Positions 48,445 to 59,600 of a stretch of 64,000 nt of DNA are shown here, piece by piece. Position numbers and translations under genes: made by a program. Each line of letters opens with the position of its first letter. The first letter of the stretch is position 1. Source of the DNA: Carallia brachiata (taxonomy: Eukaryota > Streptophyta > Magnoliopsida > Malpighiales > Rhizophoraceae); NCBI GenBank assembly GCA_021464245.1, contig JADCRB010000013.1:11645350-11709349 (forward strand), in the 5' to 3' direction. Below the pieces are notes generated by a model. It saw nothing but the letters and a program-made list of their open reading frames with translations, was not told the origin of the DNA and ran no database searches.

Positions 48445-50826
48445 CTTTAGGACACTGCCACAACATATTATTATTAGTCAATGGTCTCAATGCTTGCTCC
48501 AAATTGGAATAAGCACATACAAGCGCAGCAAATCCAAGCCAGGATTCATATAGATTTGTGTTTTTTTTTTTTTCGGGTGCTTAGCAGCATTTGGATTTTT
48601 GTGAATTAAGCAGACTGCTTGCCTTATACATGCCCTTAACCTCCTGTAAGGTAACAATAATGGGGTTTGCCTTTGTGAGTTGCCACTAGCTTTTCAATTA
48701 GCATGAAGCTAATGTAAACTAAATAAATATATAAATGAGAGAGAAAGGTTCACTTCTATCAGTGTGAGTGAACTGTATAGCCCAAAATATGCATTTTCTT
48801 ATTCTCTTTTTTTCGGGTTGTATCATTAGAAATTTATTGCTATAAAAAATTTATTGGCAATATATATTACATATTGTGTTGTACATATAATGTTGTTTTT
48901 TTTCGAAATTATTCTTTTAATTTTTTGATTTGTAGGAGAGATGGTAGTCCATCACTAAGGAGAGAGAAGGTAAGAGAATAAATAGGAGTTTGAACTTTAG
49001 TCTCTCTGTAAAAAACACACACATTCTACCACTCTAACTAAGTTAGATCATCATTTCAAAAGTATCATTTGTATCTAGTTTGTTTAGAAAGAAAAGATGG
49101 TTGAAGAACATTTCTTGTTCACAGGATAAAGAAAAACTCGCAATATCATCCTAATTTCCTTTTTGTTTGTAAAATGCAGATTTGAACCCAAACTAAAAGT
49201 TCACATGACGTGTATAATTTTCCTAGGTCATGGAAGACTACATGAATCACTACTTTCCAGCCTAACCAACCTAGCGGAATTACTGTGAAAGATGCCATTT
49301 TTACTACCAAAACGTAAATACATAATTAAAGTGTGGAATCAAAACATCAAATCAAATCAAGTATTAATTTTACTTTTGTTCAATTTTTTTCATCTTTGCA
49401 TTCGTAAGTGGCTAAGTGCGTATAATGCTTGTGTGTGTGAATCTTTTTGCTATGAACGTGACCTCTTGTTATTGATATATTGATGCAGAAATATTGCTTT
49501 CAACTTTATTTGATGTCGACCAATGAAGGAAAAGAGGTCCTATGGTTACTACGGTCTAGCAATGAAAACGGGCTAAGTGTAGATACTGTAACATTAATTA
49601 TAGCCAATCCTTTCGCCGGGAAGATTCTTATGGATATGGTCTTATGGTCTTTGTTCATTTTTTGCTATATCTCAATCATAAAGCATCTATAACAAGAAGA
49701 CGAGTCTTATACTTTTAAATTTTAATACGATTAATTAAACTATTATATTAAAATCTCTTGATTTTATTTGAGTTTTAATAATTCTGTTCTTATTTTTTAG
49801 TATTTCGACTCTCCTTGTATATAACCAAAAAAACAAAACTAAGACGACAAAAACACTGGGAACCAGGGGACGTCTGGTTGCTGTTAAAAGAAACATTGTC
49901 CTCATGGGGTCACAACAAGGTAGCTAGTAGACATCAAGTACCAAAGTACACCCAAAATAATTCAATCCGTACGAATGCGCGTACGCTAAGCATCCAATGT
50001 TTGCAATATCATTATCATCTGCCCAAGTAGAGCTAGTAAAATTGTTTACAAGGCCTTGGAGGGAGGAGTGACCTTGGTCCGGTTTAGTTCTGATTTTTTT
50101 TATTTTTTTTGTTAGAATTGACCGATTGAAGTTGGGAAAAAGAAAGGAAGGCAGTCCAGTTCCAATTCCAGTTCCAGTCTGAGTTCTTAATTTTGTCTTT
50201 TTCAAAATTTAAAACATTTTAAAAGTTAAGAGTGTTGTGTGGTCCTTTTGTTCCACCATGTGGAACCTATGGTTCCTAAGATTTATTTTGTATAAATTAT
50301 TGTGAACTGTTGGTTTTGAACAGACAATATGGTAGCATCTTATAGTCTTATTTAGGAAGATCTAGCTGTTTTCTTTTCTCACTAGCTAGTTTATTAGGAA
50401 AAAAAAAATCATCTGCAAATAAATTTTACAAATAAATGTGTCACCTACAGTTTTATGTTCTTTTTCTTTGGATGTTTATCAAGAGGAAAGCGATCCCAAA
50501 GGAATGGAAGAGAGAGACGAGAGTAGGCCATCTTAATTTTTCTTTATTTAGGGTAGGAAATGGCTTTCACAATCGGTGAATACATGTATGCTTTTGATGC
50601 ATATATAGTGGCATACCTCTTTTTGTAGTTTCTACTTTGAGAGATATTCTAAATGGAGATTTGCATTTTGACTCACTCTTTTCAGTGAGTGTAATTAATT
50701 CATGTTCATACACCATACAATAAGTACAATTTACTTAAATAAAAAAATTAAAAATAATATTTGAATGGTATTAGATTATGAGTTAATTTTACTCACTAAA
50801 AAATGGAGTATAATTAATAAGCACAC

Positions 50827-50948
50827 ATCCAAATAAACGGGAACATGCTTTGTCTACAAACTACAAAGTAATCTTATTTTCTACTCTGAGAGAGATATCC
50901 AAATAGACGGGAACATGCTTTGTCTACAAACTACAAAGTAATCTTATT
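50827..50948. repeat. Tandem duplication with 70-bp period
   Basis: 50827-50878 and 50897-50948 are identical apart from ATAAACGGG/ATAGACGGG, both containing ACATGCTTTGTCTACAAACT. Confidence 0.9.
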
Positions 50949-52450
50949 AGCAAATTTAATATCTTTTGCTATGTAATTATAGACTGCATCAAATTACTTG
51001 TTGGTAAGATTTTTTTTTTTTTTCCTTTAAAGTTAGGTGGGGAACAAATCTATTGGTAAGATTCCTTATTGTCATACTTTATACTTTATTGCTTGAGTGC
51101 AAGAGAAAAAATTAATACTATAAGGGCTTACTCTTACCCTGATGATCATCTAGGGGCTTAGACAATGAGAAGGTTAAGGGTTAAATTGGTCTTCTTAACC
51201 TTTTAGTTATTTGGCATCGTGAGTCCAACAGTCATTACAATGTAATATAAGTCTGCTTTTAGGATGGATTAAATTAAATGCACCATATAATTATGAAACT
51301 TTTATCACTATGGGAGGCACATCTTGCCCTTTTTCATAACCCTTAAACTAAAATACGGTCAAATTAAGTTTTCTCGTGGTATTTTTACTTTAACTTAAAA
51401 TATTTTTTGCTATCAACAATAAAAAACCTTGCTAGAGGAAATCTAATTAACTGACAAGAGTTGAGTTGTTGCGTCTTGCTATGTAAAAATTGTAGCAACG
51501 GGTTCGTTTTCCTTTAATTGGTGTAAAAAATGAGACCAAAAAAAAAAAAAGTGAAAGTATGGATGGTACCCACAATCCAACTAAAAAGAATTACACCCTA
51601 TTAGAAGAACAAATTTTGAAAACTTATATTTAGTCTCACTGAATCATTCAACGGAGACTCAAATCTATGATTTTTGGTATAATAATAAACGATCTTCTTT
51701 ACCATTAGACCTCATTTGGTGGTTGTAGCAAAGGATTCTTGCTATTAGACTGTTAGCAATATCTTTTTTGACTCACTGCTATATCTCTAACTTTGAGGAA
51801 AATTTTGATGTAATGTTTAATTTTAGTTTAGAAGTTAGGTGGGTGACCAGGTTTGAAGAGACCTTAGGCTTAGACCGATATTTGAACGTCCTTGCAATGA
51901 TTAGTAGGCAAGTCGCTTTTCTCAAATAAATTAAGCAATCATTGTTAGTATGGGATTATAAGGGCAGATGTAGGTTAAAATTCTTGAATTCCTCAGCAAT
52001 CCGCCAGATATTCTAATCAATTTCAATAAATAATTAACCAATTATGTCTTTTAGTTTTTCTTTTCTTCCGCATTGTCTCTACTTCTAATACTATTAGTCG
52101 AGACAATACTTGTTGAAATTTTTTGGTCCTGTATTCAAATACTAAGGACTTTATTTTAATTTTCTGACTTTTCAATCTCCCTTGTAGTTAAAAAGACCAG
52201 CATTGCCACTAGGGCATTGAACCTGAAATTAAGGAATTCCAATTGGATGTGTTTCCTGTAAGAACAAGACAATCACTCGCTCCTCTAAACATACCAAAAT
52301 ATTTTGATTTCTTTATAAAGCTTATTTGTGGATAAATCATTTTACGACGGTGTTGTCTATTATTCATATATATATTGATCGAAAAATTTAATCCACACAT
52401 GTTCATTCATAGTATTTATCTTATTTATACTACAATGTGACAGAAAAAGA

Positions 52451-52472
52451 TGTGTGTGTGTGTGTGTGTGTA
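52451..52472. repeat. (GT)n microsatellite
   Basis: About 11 GT units. Confidence 0.95.
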
Positions 52473-53467
52473 TAAGAGAATTTGGCATCAGTCGAGTAAT
52501 TTTGTATTAGTCGAGTGGTTAAGAAAGACTGTATTCTTGCCATTAACGAGGATCCAGTCTCACCTTCCCCCTCCTTGCAACTATGAATAATGAATCCTCC
52601 TACTACAGGCCAATATATATATATATTTATTTATTTATTTATATATAGTGCAAATGCGTGGGCATTAAGTTTAGCATATATACTTTATGAATGGGATATG
52701 TGAAACAAAATTTCATACAAATAAACTACTTATCTTTTCAGACCTATCATTTTTTTTTCATGTTATTCCAAAGGCAACACCTTCAAGCAACATTGAAAGA
52801 GTGTGCTTAAATGTGTACCTATATAAGTACCTATTTTGGTACATTAGTGCGTGACTTCACTTTCTCAAACTTCGGATCAAAATTTTCTCAAAAGCAAAGA
52901 AAAAGCAAGAAAATTAAACCAAAAGTTTTGCACTGCTAGAAAAAGAACTGAACTGAAATGATGAGTCAATCAATTTATTAAAAACAAATGGTTAAAGTGC
53001 AAAGAAAGAGAAAGAAAATATATAATGCCCCCACAAAGGCAAAACTTGAAAGGGAAGCTAGAATATCTGATATGATTAGATACCATTTACAAAGCATGTA
53101 CATTCCCATCATCAGACAGGTAAAATTTTCTGAATCACTAGTCACAAGGTTTAGTCGTTGAGTTATTTGAATTCTAAATTTTAAATCTAAAATTCAATTC
53201 ATAGTCCATACGCTAAAAAAAAAAAAGATGGTTAAAATCCTCAGCACTATAGATTGTCCAGCATCTCATATATTGGACAGTGAGTAGCAGCTAACTTGGT
53301 TCACAAATTTGGAATCAAGCTGAACCAACAATAATAATAATAATAAAATTCCATTGACTCTCACATTAGGAGATTGTGAGAAATAAATTATAATTTTTCT
53401 ATTATATAATTTATGACCTTGGAGAAAATAAAAAAAGCCTTATTGATTGTCGTAAATTTGGCTAAAG

Positions 53468-53718
53468 GCATGTTAAATGCTTAAATCTTGTATTTATCTT
53501 TTCTTCTTCTGATGACAGAGACCTTACACTGTTGGTATATTTCCACCCTCGCGACTTTTATCTGTTTTATGGAATGCATGTAGCATATGCATGTTAAATG
53601 CTTAATCTTGTATATGTATCTTTTCTTCTTCTGATGACAGAGACCTTACAGTGTTGATATAATGGTATGTCACCCCCTCGCAACTTTTATTTGTTTTATG
53701 GAATGCATGTAGCATATG
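53468..53718. repeat. Tandem duplication with 121-bp period
   Basis: Copy 1 starts at 53468 and copy 2 at 53589, both GCATGTTAAATGCTTAA... and both ending GGAATGCATGTAGCATATGC. They differ by several substitutions and small indels, including an extra AATGGTATG in copy 2. Confidence 0.9.
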
Positions 53719-55164
53719 CCATACTTTTGTAGAAATTTTTAGTACATTATGCACTTTTCAATGGAAACTTCTCATCGCGTGGGAAACATTGTAGTGGCAG
53801 TTTCTATACTATTGTTTTCTTGGATTGTTAAGATTGGCTTTTGAAATAGCTATCCCATCTCTTTCTACGCAATAATACATTTGAATGCAATTAAGAAAAA
53901 TGTTGTAACCATTCGGTCATTTTACACTTTTTTGTCATAAAGTTGCAATCTTCTAAATAGGACTGTGAGGCATCAATTATATCCAAAATAAAAATAAAAA
54001 TAAAAGAAAAATTGTCTGGCTTTTGCCTTGGCTTACGTACCAGCCCAACAAACATGACACCCGAGTGGAGATTTACAATAAAGCATTTGGAACCAAAAGA
54101 GGAAGAGAAACTTCAAAATTTCTCGAGCGTGAGAATAAATCTGTACGTTCTCCCCCCACAACTATAATGAGTAGATATTTGATGGGCCATTTTGTATTGC
54201 TCCAATTCTATTGGAAGTCGCATTAGGTAAGGTGGTTTAAATTAGAAATTCCTCAGGTTTTGTTGCTCTCTTTTTTTCCCCTTTTTCTCGTGTTCCCACA
54301 GTTGATATTTGAGACTTTGATTCATCACTGTATCAATTACGCAAAACTTTGTGATTTGTGTGTTGCCATGCATACGGCTGGGCCCAAATGTTGAGTACAT
54401 CGTGAGAACCGCGATGAGCCTGCTTTCAACAAACTCATAAATTTGGATTTCCAATACAAGAAGCCGTTAAGGAAAACAGACCCAACTAATAAGTTTGTGT
54501 ATTACTCCAATCCAATGTGACATGAAAGGCAGATGTGGCCTCCGGGGGGCCTTCCACGCATGCTGGGAACTCAAGTACCAACAAGTTTCAAATTATTCAA
54601 TTGTCAGTAATTATTCTTTGGATTCACAGCTTATTTTGAGTAATTGTAGTTATGTAACTCATCACATTTTAAGTATGAAATCATGTAACCACATGAACAA
54701 TATATTGGAGCAGAGTCTGATCGATTGTCAGGCAAATATTTTTAGAATAATTGTTCATTTTTTTATAATCTAGTACGACTTGATTCATTAAAATTTCAAG
54801 TGAAATCATTTAGAATTGCATAAATAGTGCATTGGAGCCAATAATTATTGAAGGCAATCAATGAACTTCATTTCATACAACATTCGCATAATTTGAAAAA
54901 CATTTGGGGCAAATACGGTGTCAATTGTCAACAATGTCAACAATAAGTGAAGATATGAGACAGCTAAAAAAAAAACAATGAGATATCCATTGTTTGTAAA
55001 TATAAACTTAGTTGTCAGAAAAAAAATTATATTTTTTTAGATTTAACTATCTTTGCCTCTTCTGCAGTTATTATTAGTTTATCAGGGTTCCTAAGTATCC
55101 AAAACCATTGCAAAATTTGCATTTACATTTAAGCCTCTCAAAGCACTGGACTAATTTGGACTTA

Positions 55165-56475
55165 TGACTTGAATAAAACGTGGTCGCATAAGAGCACATT
55201 CCCCTGCAAGCGGCAGCGATACATATCTGAAAACTAAAGAACACGTCGATGTAGACATTCGAACCAATAAATAAATTGCACGTCATCATAACTTACACGT
55301 GTCAACCGTCCCACAAATTTCAACGCGATATTTTTGAGAGGTTTAACGCTTCAATGTTTCCTTCTTTCAAACACAGACAATTGCATTAGATGAAAAAAAA
55401 AAAAAATACCCGCAAATTTACACGGTAAGCAAGAAAGTGGCATTATTGATGGGACTTAGAAAACAAAAAATAAACTTTAATTCCCTCCACTATTTTCAAA
55501 TGATCAATAAATTCTACCGTCAACTCAAATATAATCTTTAATGCTAGTTCCTCTGCTGACTAATGATCAACTCCAGCAAATGTGTATATATGGTAAGTTT
55601 TCATTTTAAATGTATGTACAATATAGTTCATTGTAGTGGCATGAGATCAATTTCTCCTAAAAATTTCATGACTCTTAACTAAATAGTATGTCCAACTTAA
55701 TTGTCAGTTGCTTACCAAAAAAAACGCAAAGAAAAAAAGAAAATCATTACTAATCGTTGTAATTTAGTGGTAAGTATCAAACGTTATTAAGTCAAAGGTC
55801 TTAATTTTAAAAATTGTCAGTACGTTTGGTAGAGTTAAATATATTCCTCCCCTTTGTGATACGAGGTTATATTGTAACTATCTAGACAATTCAAATGTTA
55901 CTCTGAGAGTAAAAGTAATACTTTCGATAGGATTATGAGATATTATCCCTATCTTTTCATTTTTGTAATAAAAAAAAAAGAAAAAAACCAAAAAAAAAAA
56001 ATTAGACATACGCATAAATGCACATCCCTGCACATCTCAAATTAAGAAAAGTGCTGTTAGGGGCACTGAGAAAGAACAATACTTTTTAGTGGGATTGTGG
56101 AATATCATTCATATTTTTTTATTTTTATAATAAAAAAAATCAAAAAAAAAAAAGACATATGACTTGAATGGATAAAACGTCATCCGTTACATAAAAGCGC
56201 ATCCTGCACATCTCAAATTAAGAAAAGTGCTGTTAGGGTTACCGACAAACTGTACATGAGAATAAAAAATAATTTTTTAAAAAAATTTAAAAATTAAATA
56301 TAAATAATATTATTTTAAAATATAAAATATATACATTATATAAAATTTTTAATAAAATAAAAATAATACAAAAATATTATTATTTTACAACCTAGGCATT
56401 CTAGCCAGTGAAAAAATGCCACCTCATCATAACTTCCACGTGTCAACCGTCTGACAAATCTCAACACGCTGTATT
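55165..56475. repeat. Duplicated upstream block with CACGTGTC motifs
   Basis: GACTTGAAT..AAAACGT and a CATCATAACTT(A/C)CACGTGTCAACCGTC segment occur at about 55167-55330 and again at about 56161-56472. A third fragment (CTGCACATCTCAAATTAAGA...) is present at about 56029 and 56204. The second block is interrupted by AT-rich DNA at about 56245-56400. Both copies hold CACGTGTC (55296-55303 and 56437-56444), an ABRE/G-box type motif; the second is 245 bp upstream of the AIM24-family start codon. Confidence 0.6.
56437..56444 (+). promoter_or_regulatory. G-box/ABRE-like motif upstream of AIM24-family gene
   Basis: CACGTGTC, core ACGTG. Such sites bind bZIP and bHLH factors in plants. Its use here is not shown. 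Confidence 0.35.
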
Positions 56476-56688
56476 TGAATTGCCACACTTCAAGGTTAAT
56501 GGGGGCCATATAGGTATTTCATAGGTTCCTAAATTCAATTTCGGGATTTCCTTACCAAAAAAACGAGAACTCTTTTTTTTAATGTGAATTTAGTGGTGAA
56601 ATTCTCGTAAAATTGAAGGAATTTCAATCCTCTCTCGATCTCTGCTCTAATCTTCTGCAACATCACACTCTCCGTTTTAGTTATAGCC

Positions 56689-59600
56689 ATGGCGGCTCCG
56701 TTTTTCTCTACTCCGTTTCAGCCATACGTTTATCAGGTGCTCTCTCTCTCTCAATCTCTCTTCACTATCGCATGGTTAGAATTTCTCGTAAATGTATATG
56801 AATGTATTTGTGACTCCAATATGTTTAGAAGTTACTGGTAAAATCGAAGTGAAGTGAAGATAATTGAGTTGTGCCGCTTTGCCTTGCATCAGCTCGTTTG
56901 TGAGAATTTAGGGTTTCGGTGTTGTTTTAACTGCTTGATCCGTCGAATCTTGTGTGCATTGATTGGGATCGTGCGCTAGTTATGAAATTGTCTTTCCATA
57001 TGCTAGCTTAGGGATTCGTTGTAATTCAGTGCGTGTGTAGTCGCCGGATGTATCCGTTTCCTGAAGGCATTTGGGAAATTGTTTTGTGCTATTTGAAATC
57101 AAGATGATCAAGCGAGGAGAATCTAGAGTGATTGTAAAAAAAAAAAAAAAAAAAAAAAAGGGTGCTGCGTGATGCAGTGAAAATCCAATGTGTTTAGATT
57201 TTCGTGTAGATATGGAAAACAGATGCAAAATAGGGTACGAGGTGGACTCTTTTTTTAACAAAAAAAAGGAAAAAAAAAAGGTGCTGTGTGATGCAATGAA
57301 AATCCACTGTGTTTAGATTTACGTGTAGATATGAAAAACAGATGCAAAATAGGGTACGAGATGGACTCTTTTTTTACTGGAAGTAGAAGCAGTGTAATTC
57401 AAGAAAAGAACAAAGGTAGCTCTGAAAATTTGGCAATTGGATTGCGACTGGAAATGTAGGTGAACATTAGGAGAATCCTGGTTAAACCTAATTATTTGCT
57501 ACGTAGGAAACAATTGCCACGTAGAGTGTCCTTAGCTTCCCTGTTATTTTCAAATGATAGTTGCTACTTTTACCCAACTCCTTGCGGTGGCCTATGATTT
57601 TAGCTGTCTGGGATGGATCCTATATTTCCATTTGATCCGGACACGTGCATGTGTCCAGCTAGCGATGAACCCTTTGGGATGGATTTTGTATGGAATACAT
57701 AATGCGCTCCCCTTAGTGCAGAGGCATGAATTGATGTTGGCACCTTTGTGGGTTCATATCTGCATATTAGATGAATGTATTGGTAGACTGAATTTTGTTA
57801 GACTTTTCAAGGGCCTAAACTCTTTATTTTCATATTTCTATATGCATTCAATAACTTTTCATTGTGATCCTTGTTGTGCATATGTAGTAAATATTTTTGG
57901 TTTTCCTTTTCTTCTTTTGCATGCATGTGTGCCACAATAAAGTTATAAATTTGTTACTCTTGTAATATTTACGATTTCTTGTATCTTTAGGCACGTCATC
58001 TTAATTGATTAGGGTTAATTGACTAGTTTCTAATATGTATGTTAGAGAAAGTTGGCATGTGAATTTCACGGGTTATCTTTAGGGGATTAATGAAATTGTC
58101 ATGTATCTTAATCATTTATTGAGCTGAATTGCGAGGGTTTATTCACCAATTTTCGTTTATCTAATGGCAATAAATTGGGTAAGAAAAGGAAAATAGCATT
58201 AAATATGTTTCTTGTGTAAATAAATGTGGTACTTTAACTAACATAGGACGAAAATGTGAAAAATAATATAAAGGTCAACACTTGATAAAGGGTTTTTGGA
58301 ATTCACCCGAGAAGATAGAAGAACTCTTAGAAGAGAGCTTTGTTTGGTTGATAATTCATAGATAACAAATTGTATATGTCAATACTGTTTGAGGACTGGA
58401 TCCACTACTATATTATGTTTTTCCTGAAATCATGCTAATTCCTATGTTGTGCAGAGCTGAGCATCTTCTATTCGCTGTATGCCCTAAAGCAAGCAAATAA
58501 TAGTTGAATAAGAATAACCAAAATTACAACATCTATTGTAGAATGGTATAAAATAACTTCTTGTCTTGTCCTACATCATCAAGTCATCAAATGGTGACCA
58601 CCGGGTCATTACTTTGTTTACAAATGACAAGTGATTGATATGTGATCATAGGTAGTTTGAAATTGTAAGAAATTAGTATAGTGAGTACTAAATCTGACAA
58701 ATGTATGTTGTAACTCGAGCAATGATAATGCAGTGCAATTTTTATAGTTGAACTTGACAGAGAGTAACAGACAAAAGTGGTTAAATGCATATTTCCCAAC
58801 ATAGTCTTCACAAAAAAGAAAAAAACTTTTGCATTTGGAGACTTTATTCCAGTACTATGTGTTCAGATGAAGCACACAATTTATTCAGATAACAGGCATA
58901 TGCAGAATAAAAGTTGCATGTTTCTTGGAAAATGGTGGTCCTGATGTAGTCACATGTTCAATTTATGGAGTCTGGTTAAGTATTGCTGAAGCCTTTGAGT
59001 TGCACAAGTATTTGGAAGCCCTTGCCATAAATTGGAGAATATTGTATATGCAATATGATCTGACAAGCTATTTTTCTCTGTAGAGTCAGGAAGATGCCAT
59101 AACACCCTTTCAGATTTTGGGTGGTGAAGCTCAGGTTGTTCAGGTACATGCAATTGATCTGACAGTACCACTGTACTTTTTGATTCTCTGGCCTGAATTT
59201 CTTTCCTTTCATTGGATTTTTGCATGCTCAGATAATGTTGAAACCTCAAGAAAAGGTTATTGCAAGACCAGGTAATTTGTTTGAAACTACCACTTATTAA
59301 AGGTGTATCCAATCCTAGGTTTGTTTCACAGCTGATTGGTATAATGCTTTGCTTTGTCTTAAGGGTCTAAATTATGGAAATTGTCTTTTGTTTCACTGTT
59401 ATGATTGCATGGAACTGACCCGCGAGTAAACGGTAGGTTCCATGTGCTTCATGTCTGGTTCTGTTGAAATGGAGAACACCTTCATCCCCGAAAACGAAGT
59501 CGGTGTGTGGCACTGGCTTTTTGGCAAGACTGTCACCAGCATAGTTCTTCGCAATTCAGGTCCAACTGATGGATTTGTTGGGATTGCTGCTCCATCTCTT

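Larger units (their letters stand above)
33137..48860 (+). repeat. Tandem duplication, unit B
   Basis: Second copy of the block, beginning TAGTTGAAG at 33137 (matching 21032) and ending TTATTGGCAA at 48860 (matching 33132). It is 15.7 kb, or about 10.4 kb without the Copia element. It holds the ACX1 remnant, the RRM-like paralogue and the ERF paralogue in the same order and orientation as unit A. Confidence 0.9.
48445..56688. other. Long spacer between ERF copy B and AIM24-family gene
   Basis: Unit B ends at 48860. After that no gene is recognised in nearly 8 kb. Short open frames at 49292-49692, 54023-54226 and 54495-54773 match no family I know. Local tandem duplications lie at 50827-50948 and 53468-53718, a (GT)n tract at 52451-52472, and a dispersed repeat pair at 55165-56475. 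The last bases are the AIM24 promoter and 5' leader. Confidence 0.65.

Noticed and set aside
49292..49692. Two short adjacent open frames after unit B
   Set aside because: No family recognised, no start context or conserved copy, and composition like the surrounding spacer.
57554..57940. 128-codon open frame in AIM24 intron 1
   Set aside because: Lies wholly inside an intron, with Cys/Phe/Leu-rich content typical of chance frames in T-rich DNA and no similarity recognised.
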